DNA of 61,722 bases from contig NZ_BCRK01000012.1 in the NCBI RefSeq assembly GCF_001552555.1, forward strand, positions 1 through 61,722, given 5' to 3'. A program made the translations under genes and the position numbers. This stretch comes from Nocardiopsis trehalosi NBRC 14201 (GTDB lineage Bacteria > Actinomycetota > Actinomycetes > Streptosporangiales > Streptosporangiaceae). The stretch's first letter is position 1; every line of letters starts with the position of its first letter. Below the pieces are notes generated by a model, which worked only from the letters and a program-made list of their open reading frames with translations, searched no databases and was not told the DNA's origin. Shown piece after piece: positions 1 through 8,839 of this stretch.

Positions 1-35
1 TGCCTCCACCGGAGGCGCCCCGCGCGCGGCCCGGG

Positions 36-2150
36 TCAGTGCGCGGTCATCAGCACCGGGCGCAGCTCGGCCGCGATGTCGGTGTCGCCGCGCCGGTTCA
101 GCCGGTCGAGCAGGGTGCGCGGGTCGGCGGTGGAGTCCTCGCCGTCCTCGCTGATCCGCCGCGCGATGATCTTCAGCGCCTCCTCGGTGGGCGCCGGCGC
201 GGTGTAGCCGATCAGGTGCAGCGCCCGGCTCGTGGGGCCGTGGTCGCTGAGGTCGGCGGCCGGCAGCCGCCGCGCGTCGAGCCGGTCGCCGTTGACCGTG
301 ATGAACACCCGGTCGCCCGGCTGCGCCGACAGCCGGCGCAGCAGCGGGCGCAGCGAGTCGAACGCCGCCTCGTCGCGCCAGACCAGCACCAGCAGGTCGG
401 CGCCCGGCGCGGTCAGGCAGAGCAGCCGGCCCGGCTGCAGCCCCAGGTGCGTGGCGTAGCCCGGCGGCACGGTCACCGGAGCCCCGTTGAGGTGGTCGCC
501 CGTGACGTCCACCCGGTGCCACCAGCGGCCGTCGGGCGCGCGGAAGCACCGCGCCGCCGACGCCACCCGCGGCGCCGGGTCGGGCCGCGGCGCGGCCGCC
601 GCGCCGGGCCGGCGGCGGATCGGCAGCCCGTTGGTGGTGGTCGACCCGGCGACCTCGGGAGCCACCCCGGAATGCCCGCCGAACCCGGCCGCCGGGGCCG
701 GCGCCTCCATCGGCACGGCGGGGTCGACCAGCACGTGGCCGTCGCGGATGCTCACACCCGGCGTGCTCAGCAGCCACGCCCGCAGCGACTGCTGGCGGAT
801 GCCGATGCGGGCCAGCCGCAGCCCGGCGTCGGTCAGGCTCGGGGCGTCGCCCAGCATCTCGCGGGTCTGCCAGCGCAGGCGCTGGGGGTCGTCGGAGACC
901 AGCCAGCCGTTGTGCATCCGGCGGTCGGTGAACAGGGTGATGACGACCCGCCACAGCGGCGTCCCCAGCGACGGCACGTCCACCGGGTGGTCGGGGTGCG
1001 CGCTGATCAGGTGGTCGATGGTGGTGACGCTGCCGAGCTGCTCGGACAGGTCGGCCAGGTGCTGGGTGATGCCCTCGCCCTCCGGCGAGGCCAGCCACCC
1101 CAGCAGCCGCTCCTCGACCGTGCGCTGGGCGTTGCGGATGGCCGCGAGGTCGACGTTGAGCTGGTCGGCGAGGAGCCGGATGCTGATGGGGTCGGCCGCG
1201 AACAGGCGCTCGGCGGCGACCATGCGCTCCAGGTCGGCCCAGCCCCGGAACAGCTCCTCCAGCAGGTCGACCAGCGGGTGCCGACCCAACTCGGGCGGCT
1301 CGGGCGCCGCGCCGGCGGGGTCGTCGCGCACGCCCTTGGGCGGGCCGAACGCGGGCCGGCGCAGTGTGCGGCCGGGCCCCAGCAGCGAGCTGCGGAACCG
1401 CCGGGCCGGCCCCTCGGGGTCGCCCGGCACCGGGGCGGCGGGCGCCTCGGCCGCCGCCTGCTGCTCCTCCTCGCGCTGCGCGCGCAGCGCCCGCAGCGTG
1501 CGGATGGCCCGCGTGGCCGGGCTCTGCGGCGCCTCCAGGGCGGGGTCGTCCAGGACGGGCGGCGGCGCGCCGTCGGCGGCGGTGTCGGCCCCGGTGGCGC
1601 TGGTCAGGTAGGCCAGCGCGTTGTGCACGTGCTCGGGGGCGGCGGCCGGCATCCAGTTGGCGATGGTGCGCACCGCCTCGACCACGAGCACCGGCGAGGG
1701 CGCCGGCGCCCGGCCGGTGTCGCCGGTGAACGGGTGCACGGCGCGCCAGGCGACCGTGCTGGCGATCTCCAGGACGCCGCAGCCCGGCGGCAGCCGCCAC
1801 GCGGCGATCGCGTCGCAGCTCGCCGACAGCAGGCGGTCCCAGTCGCCCGCGGTGGCCAGCACGGCGCCGCGCACGGGTTCGGCGATGTCGTCCAGGTCGA
1901 CCCGCACGGCGCGCAGCGCGGGCAGGAACTCGCCGAGTTCCAGGTGGCCCCACTGCTCGGCGGCGAGCCGGGCCAGGGCGTTGGCGAGCCAGGTGGGGCC
2001 GGCGAGGTCGAGGACGCGGGGGAGCGGCAGCGACCGCCACCAGCCGTCGAGGAGGCGGGCGTGGCGCAGCACCGGGCCGACGGCGGCGGGATCGCTCCAG
2101 CGCAGCGCGGGCGCGAGGTCGGTGAGGCAGATCGGGGAGACGGCGTTCAT
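36..2150 (-). CDS. Large protein of unknown function with sigma-region-4-like helix-turn-helix
   Basis: A 704-residue protein that I do not recognise as a named family. The N-terminal ~200 residues are hydrophobic and helical (start MNAVSPICLTDLAPALRW). An acidic/proline-rich linker follows at about residues 200-290. A segment near residues 315-350 (IRLLADQLNVDLAAIRNAQR) resembles the helix-turn-helix of sigma-factor region 4. The C-terminal third is beta-rich with no motif I can name. No signal peptide is seen. The frame stays open another 166 codons upstream, but that part is Arg/Pro-rich and looks non-coding, so I place the start at the ATG at 2150. A GGAGGT lies about 15 nt before it, which is further than usual, and an ATG at 2177 is possible. 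A DNA-binding or regulatory role is only a guess. Confidence 0.6.
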   Translation of the reverse strand: MNAVSPICLTDLAPALRWSDPAAVGPVLRHARLLDGWWRSLPLPRVLDLAGPTWLANALARLAAEQWGHLELGEFLPALRAVRVDLDDIAEPVRGAVLATAGDWDRLLSASCDAIAAWRLPPGCGVLEIASTVAWRAVHPFTGDTGRAPAPSPVLVVEAVRTIANWMPAAAPEHVHNALAYLTSATGADTAADGAPPPVLDDPALEAPQSPATRAIRTLRALRAQREEEQQAAAEAPAAPVPGDPEGPARRFRSSLLGPGRTLRRPAFGPPKGVRDDPAGAAPEPPELGRHPLVDLLEELFRGWADLERMVAAERLFAADPISIRLLADQLNVDLAAIRNAQRTVEERLLGWLASPEGEGITQHLADLSEQLGSVTTIDHLISAHPDHPVDVPSLGTPLWRVVITLFTDRRMHNGWLVSDDPQRLRWQTREMLGDAPSLTDAGLRLARIGIRQQSLRAWLLSTPGVSIRDGHVLVDPAVPMEAPAPAAGFGGHSGVAPEVAGSTTTNGLPIRRRPGAAAAPRPDPAPRVASAARCFRAPDGRWWHRVDVTGDHLNGAPVTVPPGYATHLGLQPGRLLCLTAPGADLLVLVWRDEAAFDSLRPLLRRLSAQPGDRVFITVNGDRLDARRLPAADLSDHGPTSRALHLIGYTAPAPTEEALKIIARRISEDGEDSTADPRTLLDRLNRRGDTDIAAELRPVLMTAH

Positions 2151-2694
2151 CTGCGGAAGACCTCGACCTCCAGGCATTCGGCTCGTGAACAGGGGCGAAC
2201 CGCACGGGCATTCGGTCAGTGCCCACCACACTACGTCCACGTCGCCGGGGCCGGGGGCAGGACGGCCGTCCCGGTCGCGACCGGTCGGCGCAGCGGTGCG
2301 CGCTTCCCCGAGATCGTACGTGCGACCGGCCACTCTGGGTAGACCCGGGTGGGCGAAATACGTGCCGGTGACCGCACCGGCGCCGGGGCCGGCGGCGGCC
2401 GGGCGCGGTGCCGCGGGGACAGCCCGCGTCCGGCCGTGACGTCGCACACACGCGCGGGGCCGGGCCCGGCCCGCCGCCGCGGCCGCGGTGACCGGGGGCG
2501 GCCGCTCCCGCACCGCCCCGTCGTCGGTGCGCGGCGGTATGCTGGGCCGCGTACGCCGTGTTCGTGCCTGTCCCCGCCGACTCCGGTCCCCGGGTGGTGC
2601 CGAAGGTGACCGCGGCTCCTGTGAGCACCCCCGCGTCCCCCGCCGCACCCCCGGTCGGCCGGGCGCCGGCGGCCGAGTTGCATGATTGGTTGAC
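2151..2694. other. Gene-free divergent intergenic region
   Basis: About 540 bases separate two divergently transcribed genes. Open frames here are Arg/Pro-rich shadows. A TATGCT hexamer at 2538-2543 could be a -10 element for the downstream SGNH hydrolase. The phrase GGGCATTCGG occurs twice, near 2170 and 2208. No RNA gene or clear operator is seen. Confidence 0.4.
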
Positions 2695-3531
2695 GTGACT
2701 GACCTGGAGATGAATCCCCCTGGAGGCGCTCAGGCGGAGAGCCCGGCGGTCATTCGCTCGTACGTCGCGATCGGTGACAGCCTGACCGAGGGCCTCGACG
2801 ACGTCGGCCCCGACGGCGAGTACCTCGGCTTCGCCGACCGGCTCGCCGCGCACCTCGGCTCCTTCGCCCCCGACTTCCGCTACGCCAACCTGGCGGTGCG
2901 CGGCCGCCGCGTCCGGCACATCTTCGGCGAGCAGCTCGACCAGACCCTCGCGGCCGCCCCCGACCTCGTCACCGTGCACGCCGGCGGCAACGACGTGCTG
3001 CGCCCCGGCACCGACCTCGACGCGCTGGCGGCCGAGGTCGAGGCCGGCATCACCCGGCTGCGCGCCGCCGGCATCCGGGTGGTCATGCTGTCCGGGCACG
3101 ACACCGGCTGGGTGCCCGTGCTGCGCATCTACCGGGGCCGCATCGCGGTGTTCAGCATGCACCTGCGCGCCATCGCCGAGCGCTCCGGCTGCGACATCGT
3201 CGACCTGTGGTCCATGGGCGCGCTCAACGACCCCCGCGCCTGGAGCGTCGACCGGCTGCACTTCAATGCCGACGGCCACCGCATCGTCGCCGCCCGCATC
3301 GCCGAGATCCTCGGCCTGCCCATGGGCCCGCGCGACGTGTGGGCGCGGCCCTGGGACACCCCGCCCGCGCGGCTGCCGCGCATCCTGCGCCGCCGCGAGA
3401 ACCGCAAGTGGGCGCGCGAGCACCTGGTGCCGTGGCTGAGCCGCCGCGCCCTGGGCCGGTCCTCGGGCGACGGCCGGCTGCCCAAGCGCCCCGACCTGCT
3501 CCCGCTGCTTCCCCCCGCCGACACCGACTGA
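2695..3531 (+). CDS. SGNH/GDSL-family hydrolase (esterase/lipase-like)
   Basis: A serine hydrolase of the SGNH fold that probably cleaves an ester bond; the substrate cannot be read from sequence. Block I is AIGDSLTEG, near residue 25, carrying the nucleophilic Ser. Block III is HAGGNDV with the oxyanion Asn. Block V is DRLHFNADGH with the catalytic Asp and His. No signal peptide is present, so it is probably cytoplasmic. The C-terminal ~70 residues after the catalytic core are basic (RRRENRKWAREH). The start is uncertain: TTG at 2686, GTG at 2695 and ATG at 2710 are all in frame and none has a strong ribosome binding site. GTG gives MTDLEMNPPGG. The gene is convergent with the EAL-CBS gene, 37 bases away. 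Confidence 0.85.
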   Translation: MTDLEMNPPGGAQAESPAVIRSYVAIGDSLTEGLDDVGPDGEYLGFADRLAAHLGSFAPDFRYANLAVRGRRVRHIFGEQLDQTLAAAPDLVTVHAGGNDVLRPGTDLDALAAEVEAGITRLRAAGIRVVMLSGHDTGWVPVLRIYRGRIAVFSMHLRAIAERSGCDIVDLWSMGALNDPRAWSVDRLHFNADGHRIVAARIAEILGLPMGPRDVWARPWDTPPARLPRILRRRENRKWAREHLVPWLSRRALGRSSGDGRLPKRPDLLPLLPPADTD

Positions 3532-3568
3532 CCCGCGCGGCCGGCCCGCGCCGCGCGCCCCGGCGGCC

Positions 3569-4732
3569 TCAGCCGCGCGCCAGGCTGCGGATGAGGTCGC
3601 CGACGTGCACGATGCCCGTGCACTGGCCGAACTCGTTGACCGTCACCAGGTCGTCGTAGACCCGTTCGCGGTCGCTGCCCGCCGCCCGCAGCGCCGGCAT
3701 GGCCCGCACCCCGCGCGGTACCGTCCGCGGCGGGTCGGCCAGCCGCCGCGCCGGCCGCTTGGCGTGCAGCGCGTGCCCGTAGGGCCCGGTGATGGCGAGC
3801 AGGAAGCGGGCCCGGTCGATCAGCGCGAGCGGCCGCTCGGCGTGGTCGATGAGCACCACGCTGTTCAGCGCGGTGTCGTTGGTGAACGCGTCGAGGACCT
3901 CCTCGGCGGTGGCCTCGGGCGGCATGGCCACCGGCGGCAGCGCGAACTCCGCCACCGCCGGGCCCTCGTCGCCGCCGGACCCGGCGGCCGAGGCCACCGC
4001 GGCGTCCGGAACGGGGCGGATGCGGTCGCCCGGCTGCCAGGTGTCGTCGGCGAACAGCGGGCCGTGGGCCAGCCGGATGCCCAGCTCCCGCAGGCGCACC
4101 ACCTGCTGTACCGACGCCACCCCCGCCGCCAGCGGGAAGGTGCCGGTGCCCCGGCCGATGCGGGCCAGCCCGTCGACCACCGCCGTGCGGCGGTCGTCGC
4201 CGGGGACGCCCGAGGTGATGTCGGGGTCGATGCGCACCAGGAACGGGTCGGCGTCCAGCAGCAGGTCCGGGGCGATCGCGGAGGTGCCGAACGCGCACCG
4301 GAACCCCAGCTCGCGCACGCGGGCGATGCCCCGCACCAGCGCCCGCCGGGGGAGCGCGCCGACGTCGGCGCCGAGCATCAGGGTGACGTCGCGGGGCCGC
4401 CGGCCCGCCCGCCGCAGCCCGTGCTCGACCATCCGGAACACGTCGGGGTCGGCGGCGGCGACGGTGGCGCCGCGCATGGGCAGGACGAGCGGCAGCAGCG
4501 ACTCCAGCTCGGTGACCCGGCGGGTCAGCCGCGCCAGCCGCTCGGCCTGCGCCGCGGGGTCGTCGGGGCCGGCCGCCGGGGTCTCGACCTCGACGGCCAG
4601 CACGGCGCCGGAGTCGAGGTCGACGACGGGCCGGTAGAGGGGGGTGTCACCGGAGCCGCCCGCCCGGACGTCGCTCCGGGCGGTGCCGTGGTCGGGGGTT
4701 ATGCCGTCGGACGCGAGGGACTGGGGAGACAC
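3569..4732 (-). CDS. Degenerate EAL-domain protein with C-terminal CBS-like pair
   Basis: The fold is that of a cyclic-di-GMP phosphodiesterase EAL domain (residues ~25-250) followed by a CBS-like region (~270-385; ALNSVVLIDHAERPLALID, CTGIVHVGDLIRSL). Catalytic signatures are lost. The EAL triad region reads VEVETPA, the usual DDFGTG segment reads CAFGTS, the KID lysine is Arg (VRIDPD) and the AEGVE glutamate is missing (AAGVAS). It therefore probably does not hydrolyse c-di-GMP, but may bind a ligand and signal through the CBS part. I chose the GTG at 4732, next to a GGAGG, because upstream codons to the ATG at 4822 look non-coding. That GGAGG almost touches the GTG, so the start is unsure. 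Confidence 0.7.
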   Translation of the reverse strand: MSPQSLASDGITPDHGTARSDVRAGGSGDTPLYRPVVDLDSGAVLAVEVETPAAGPDDPAAQAERLARLTRRVTELESLLPLVLPMRGATVAAADPDVFRMVEHGLRRAGRRPRDVTLMLGADVGALPRRALVRGIARVRELGFRCAFGTSAIAPDLLLDADPFLVRIDPDITSGVPGDDRRTAVVDGLARIGRGTGTFPLAAGVASVQQVVRLRELGIRLAHGPLFADDTWQPGDRIRPVPDAAVASAAGSGGDEGPAVAEFALPPVAMPPEATAEEVLDAFTNDTALNSVVLIDHAERPLALIDRARFLLAITGPYGHALHAKRPARRLADPPRTVPRGVRAMPALRAAGSDRERVYDDLVTVNEFGQCTGIVHVGDLIRSLARG

Positions 4733-4865
4733 CCCTCCATCTTCACCCGCGCGTCGTCGCGGTGTCAGGGGACATGGTGTCGAGTTTCCGCGAACTTCGC
4801 CACCCCGCCCGCGGCCGTTCATCGCCCGCCGTCGACCGGCCGTGGCACGATGTGCCTGGTCAGAC

Positions 4866-4905
4866 ACGTGTGGTGCGGGCGGGGGGACCAGGTCGCACCA
4901 CACGT
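4866..4905. repeat. 12-bp perfect inverted repeat upstream of the EAL gene
   Basis: The arms ACGTGTGGTGCG (4866-4877) and CGCACCACACGT (4894-4905) are perfect reverse complements with a 16-base spacer. It lies between the fabF terminator hairpin and the start of the EAL-CBS gene. It could be a regulator site for that gene or a second part of the fab terminator. Confidence 0.6.
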
Positions 4906-4923
4906 CGCCGTGCCCGGACGCCG

Positions 4924-4953
4924 ACGGCCGCGCCCCCGGGGGGACGCGGCCGT
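4924..4953 (-). terminator. Hairpin terminator of the fab operon
   Basis: ACGGCCGCG (4924-4932) pairs with CGCGGCCGT (4945-4953). The loop is itself mostly complementary (CCCCC/GGGGG). It lies 25 bases past the fabF stop. There is no T-run, as is usual for high-GC actinobacteria. Confidence 0.6.
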
Positions 4954-4977
4954 GCGGACCTGCGGAAACGCCGCCCG

Positions 4978-6216
4978 CTAGACGCGGCGGAACGCCAGCG
5001 CGATGTTGTGGCCGCCGAAGCCGAACGACTCGTTCAGCGCGGCGACGGCGTCGGCGGGCATGTCGCGCACCTTGTCGCGGACGATCTCGACCTGGACGCC
5101 GGGGTCGAGGTTCTCGATGTTGATGGTGGGCGGGATGACGCCCTCGTGCAGGGCCAGCACGGTGGCGATGGACTCGACGGCCCCCGCGCCGCCGAGCAGG
5201 TGCCCGGTCATCGACTTGGTGGAGCTGACGGCGACCCGGTCGGCCGCGTCGTCGCCCAGCGCGGTGCGGATGGCCACGGTCTCGCCGACGTCGCCCGCCG
5301 GGGTCGAGGTGGCGTGCGCGTTGACGTAGGCGATGTCGGCCGGCTTGAGGTCGGCGTCGGTGAGCGCCGCGGTGATGGCGCGCGCCTGGCCGGCGCCGGC
5401 CGGGTCGGGCTGCACGATGTCGTGGGCGTCGTTGCTGTAGCCGGCGCCGGCCGCCACCGCGTAGACGCGGGCGCCGCGGGCGCGGGCGTGCTCGGCGGAC
5501 TCCAGGACGACGATGCCGGCGCCCTCGCCCATGACGAAGCCGTCGCGGTCGACGTCCCAGGGACGGGCCGCGCGCTGCGGGTCGTCGTTGCGGGTGGACA
5601 GGGCGCGCATCGACGCGAACGAGGCGATGTTCAGCGGGTGGATGGCGGCCTCGGTGCCGCCGGCGATCACCACGTCGGCGCGGCCGTCGCGGATCATCCG
5701 GATGGCGTCGGCGATCGCCTCGGCGCTGGAGGCGCACGCGCTGACCGGGGAGTGCGCGCCGGCGCGGGCGGTGAACTCCAGGGCGACGGCGGCCGCGGGG
5801 CTGTTGGGCATCAGCATCGGCACGGTGAACGGCGAGACGCGCTGCCAGCCGCGCTCACGGAACGTGTCGTACTGCTCCAGGATGGTGAGGATGCCGCCGA
5901 TGCCGCTGGACACCACGGCGCCCAGGCGCAGCGGGTCGACCTCGGGCGTGCCGGCGTCGGCCCACGCCTCCTGCGCGGCGATCAGCGCGAACTGCTGGGT
6001 CCGGTCGAGCCGGCGCAGGCGCTGGCGCGGCAGCTTCTCCTTGGGGTCGACCGCCGCGTGGCCCGCGAAGCGCACGGGCAGCGCCTCGGCCCAGTCCTCG
6101 GTGATGGCCGTGATGCCGGACCGACCTTCGAGCAGCGCGGACCAGGTCGTGGCGACGTCACCCCCCAGCGGGGTGGTGGCGCCGAGGCCAGTGACGACGA
6201 CTTCGGTGGTACTCAT
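4978..6216 (-). CDS. fabF: 3-oxoacyl-[acyl-carrier-protein] synthase II (KAS II)
   Basis: Catalyses condensation of malonyl-ACP with a growing acyl-ACP in type II fatty-acid synthesis in the cytoplasm. At 412 residues it has full family length. The catalytic Cys is in VSACASSAEA, and the two catalytic His are in NAHATSTPAGD and STKSMTGHLLGGAG. The glycine-rich C-terminus NESFGFGGHN is intact. It is the last gene of the fabD-fabH-acpP-fabF operon, 147 bases after acpP, and is followed by a hairpin terminator. The ATG at 6216 (MSTTEVVVTGLGATTPLGG) aligns with the usual family N-terminus. Confidence 0.97.
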   Translation of the reverse strand: MSTTEVVVTGLGATTPLGGDVATTWSALLEGRSGITAITEDWAEALPVRFAGHAAVDPKEKLPRQRLRRLDRTQQFALIAAQEAWADAGTPEVDPLRLGAVVSSGIGGILTILEQYDTFRERGWQRVSPFTVPMLMPNSPAAAVALEFTARAGAHSPVSACASSAEAIADAIRMIRDGRADVVIAGGTEAAIHPLNIASFASMRALSTRNDDPQRAARPWDVDRDGFVMGEGAGIVVLESAEHARARGARVYAVAAGAGYSNDAHDIVQPDPAGAGQARAITAALTDADLKPADIAYVNAHATSTPAGDVGETVAIRTALGDDAADRVAVSSTKSMTGHLLGGAGAVESIATVLALHEGVIPPTINIENLDPGVQVEIVRDKVRDMPADAVAALNESFGFGGHNIALAFRRV

Positions 6217-6363
6217 TGGCCTGATCGCCCTTCTCGTCTCGTGGTCGGGCCCGGTGCGGGGCCGGGGGGTGGTGCGGATGGGGCCGGGAGGGTGCGGTGC
6301 GCCGGCCGCGGCCCGCCGCGCGCCGGGGCGCGCGGGGCGGCGGTCGGCGCACCGCGGCGCGCC

Positions 6364-6606
6364 CTACTTCTGGATGAAGTTGATGACGTCCTGGACCGTC
6401 TTCAGGTCCTTGAGCTGGTCGTCGGGGATCTCGACGCCGAACTTGTCCTGCGCGGCGACCGCGATCTCGACCATGGAGAGGGAGTCGATGTCGAGGTCGT
6501 CGACGAAGTTCTTGTCGGGGGTGACCTCGTTGGCCGGGACGCCCGCGATCTCGTCGATGATGTCGCCGAGGCCGGCCAGGATGTCCTGCTCAGTGTGGGT
6601 GGCCAT
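6364..6606 (-). CDS. acpP: Acyl carrier protein
   Basis: Carries acyl intermediates on a 4'-phosphopantetheine arm for FabD, FabH and FabF. The protein is 80 residues and acidic. The attachment Ser lies in the canonical LDIDSLSMVEI motif, near residue 42. The four-helix ACP pattern is complete, ending DVINFIQK. The start ATG at 6606 is preceded by AGGAGT at good spacing. It sits between fabH (82 bases) and fabF (147 bases), the order expected for actinobacterial fab operons. Confidence 0.97.
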   Translation of the reverse strand: MATHTEQDILAGLGDIIDEIAGVPANEVTPDKNFVDDLDIDSLSMVEIAVAAQDKFGVEIPDDQLKDLKTVQDVINFIQK

Positions 6607-6688
6607 GGAAAACTACTCCTGATTTCTTCTCGATGTCGTGACGCCGCGGGGCCGGGGCGCGGGCGCCCCGGACGTGGTCCGCGGTTGA

Positions 6689-7642
6689 CTAGGGGATCTG
6701 CAGCACCTGGGCCGCGTAGGTCAGCCCCGCGCCGAACCCGAGGGTCAGTACGGTGCTCCCCGAGGGCAGCTCGCCGCGGCCGACCATGCGCGACAGCGCG
6801 AGGGGGACGGAAGCGGACGAGGTGTTGCCCGCGGTGACAATATCGCGGGCGATGATCGCCTGCGGCGCCCCGAGCTTGCGGGCGATCGCCTCGATGATGC
6901 GCAGGTTGGCCTGGTGCGGGACGAACGCGGTCAGCTCGGTGGGGGCGACCCCGGCCCGCCGCAGCGCCTCCAGCGCCACGTCGGCGAGTTCGGTGGTGGT
7001 CCACCGGAACACGGCCTGGCCGTCCTGGTACAGGTACTTGTTCTCGCGGAGGAAGATCTTCTCGGCGCGCTCGCCGGAGCTGCCCCACACCACCGGGCCG
7101 ATGCCGGGGGTGTCGGCGGCCGACACCACGGCCGCGCCGGCGCCGTCGGCGAAGATCACGCAGGTGGACCGGTCGTCCCAGTCGACCCACTCCGAGAGCT
7201 TCTCCGAGCCGATCACCAGCACGTTGCGGGCCGACCCGCCCCGCACGGCGTCGGACGCCACGCCCAGGGCGTAGCAGAACCCGGCGCAGGCGGCGTTGAC
7301 GTCGAAGGCGCCCGGCGCCCGGATGCCCAGCCGCGCGGCGACGCTGGCGGCGGCGTTGGGGATCTGGTCGGTCTGGGTGCACGTGGCGACGATCACCAGG
7401 TCGATGTCGTCGGGGGAGACGCCGCCGGCGGCCAGCGCCTTGCCGCCCGCCGCGACCGCCATGCTGACCACGGTCTCCTCGGGGCCGGCGATGCGGCGCT
7501 CGCGGATGCCGACACGGGACCGGATCCACTCGTCGGAGGTATCGACCCGTTCGGCGAGGTCGTCGTTGGTGACGACGTTGCTCGGCTGGTACTCGCCGAG
7601 TGCGACGACGCGTGCGCCGCCCGCCGCGGGGGACAGGTTCAT
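6689..7642 (-). CDS. fabH: 3-oxoacyl-[acyl-carrier-protein] synthase III (KAS III)
   Basis: Starts fatty-acid synthesis by condensing a short acyl-CoA, often branched in actinobacteria, with malonyl-ACP. The 317-residue length fits the family. The catalytic triad is visible: Cys in NAACAGFCYAL, His in FVPHQANLRI and Asn in AGNTSSASVPLAL. The ATG start directly follows the fabD TGA stop with no spacer, so translation is very likely coupled to fabD. Starter preference cannot be deduced from sequence alone. Confidence 0.97.
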   Translation of the reverse strand: MNLSPAAGGARVVALGEYQPSNVVTNDDLAERVDTSDEWIRSRVGIRERRIAGPEETVVSMAVAAGGKALAAGGVSPDDIDLVIVATCTQTDQIPNAAASVAARLGIRAPGAFDVNAACAGFCYALGVASDAVRGGSARNVLVIGSEKLSEWVDWDDRSTCVIFADGAGAAVVSAADTPGIGPVVWGSSGERAEKIFLRENKYLYQDGQAVFRWTTTELADVALEALRRAGVAPTELTAFVPHQANLRIIEAIARKLGAPQAIIARDIVTAGNTSSASVPLALSRMVGRGELPSGSTVLTLGFGAGLTYAAQVLQIP

Positions 7643-8602
7643 TCAGGCACGACCTTCCGAGTCGACAGCGGTGCTGCCCGCGTGTTCCTTGATGAGCTCG
7701 CGTGCCGCGTCGAGGTCGTCGGGGGTCTTGACGGCCAGCCGCTCGACGCCGCGCAGGGACCGCTTGGCCAGCCCCACCAGGGTTCCGGCGGGGGGCAGCT
7801 CGATGAGCGCGGTCACCCCGAGGTCGGCCAGGGTCTGGGTGCAGGCGTCCCAGCGGACCGGGGAGCTGATCTGGGAGACCAGCCGGTCGAGGTACTCGCG
7901 GCCGTCCGCCACCACCGCGCCGTCGCGGTTGGACAGCAGCCGGGTCCGCGGGTCGGCGGCCTCGGTGGTGGCGGCCACCGCGCGGACGCGCTCGACGGCC
8001 GGCGCCATGTGGCGGGTGTGGAACGCCCCCGCGACCGAGAGCGGGCGCAGGCGGGCCCCGGCGGGCGGGGCCTCCGCGAACGCGGCGAGCTGCTCGGTGG
8101 TGCCGGCGGCGACGAACTGGCCGGAGCCGTTGTCGTTGGCGGCGGTCAGCCCGGCGGTCTCGATGGCGGCCAGGACGGTGTCGCGGTCGCCGCCGAGGAC
8201 CGCGGTCATGCCGGTGGCGGTGGCGGCCGACGCCTCGGCCATGCCGCGCCCGCGCTCGGCGACGAGGGCCAGCGCGGCCTCGGGGGAGAGCACCCCGGCC
8301 ACGCCCGCCGCGGTGAACTCGCCGACGCTGTGCCCGGCGACCGCGTCGGCCGAGGCGGGGGCGTCGGCCAGGTCGCCGAAGAGGGCGGTGGCGGCGGCCA
8401 GCCCGGCGCCGACGAGCAGCGGCTGGGCGACCGCGGTGTCGCGGATCTCCTCGGCGCCGGCCTCGGTGCCGACGCGCGCGAGGTCGAGCCCGGCGACCTC
8501 GGACCAGCGCGCGAACCGGTCGGCCATGCCGGGGAGTTCGAGCCATGGGGCGAGGAATCCGGGGACCTGGGCGCCTTGGCCGGGAGCAACGATTACAAGC
8601 AC
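7643..8602 (-). CDS. fabD: Malonyl-CoA:ACP transacylase
   Basis: Transfers malonyl from CoA to AcpP to supply extender units. Residues: APGQGAQVPGF at the N-terminus, catalytic Ser in GHSVGEFTAAG, and catalytic His in AGAFHTRHM. The C-terminal active-site region is QISSPVRW. The frame continues far upstream, but the protein starts at the GTG at 8602 (VLVIVAPGQGAQ), preceded by AAGGTGG at about 5 bases. The resulting 319 residues match the family. First gene of the fab operon, divergent from the FasR-type regulator. Confidence 0.95.
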   Translation of the reverse strand: MLVIVAPGQGAQVPGFLAPWLELPGMADRFARWSEVAGLDLARVGTEAGAEEIRDTAVAQPLLVGAGLAAATALFGDLADAPASADAVAGHSVGEFTAAGVAGVLSPEAALALVAERGRGMAEASAATATGMTAVLGGDRDTVLAAIETAGLTAANDNGSGQFVAAGTTEQLAAFAEAPPAGARLRPLSVAGAFHTRHMAPAVERVRAVAATTEAADPRTRLLSNRDGAVVADGREYLDRLVSQISSPVRWDACTQTLADLGVTALIELPPAGTLVGLAKRSLRGVERLAVKTPDDLDAARELIKEHAGSTAVDSEGRA

Positions 8603-8839
8603 GACATCCACCTTGCCCTGTAGAACATCACCAGCTTGATGCGGACAAGCACGAAGTTTAGAAGGCGGCGTTTGTCGGAGACCTACAAGATGGGTGGTTC
8701 TCGGCGCCGATCGGGTGGGACACGTCACGTTGCGGCCGCCGGGGGAGGGTTCGGCGACGGCGCGGTGACCGACGGTGACGTGCGGGCGGCGGGTGGCCGC
8801 GTCGTTTCCGCACGTCGCCTGATGCCACCCTAGGGAGGT
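8603..8839. promoter_or_regulatory. Divergent fabD / fasR control region
   Basis: This 237-base region separates the fab operon (leftward) from its presumed activator (rightward). The stretch nearest fabD (about 8620-8700) is clearly less GC-rich than its surroundings, as expected for a promoter. I cannot fix the -35/-10 or a FasR operator with confidence. The placement between FasR and fabD is the main evidence for regulation. Confidence 0.5.
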
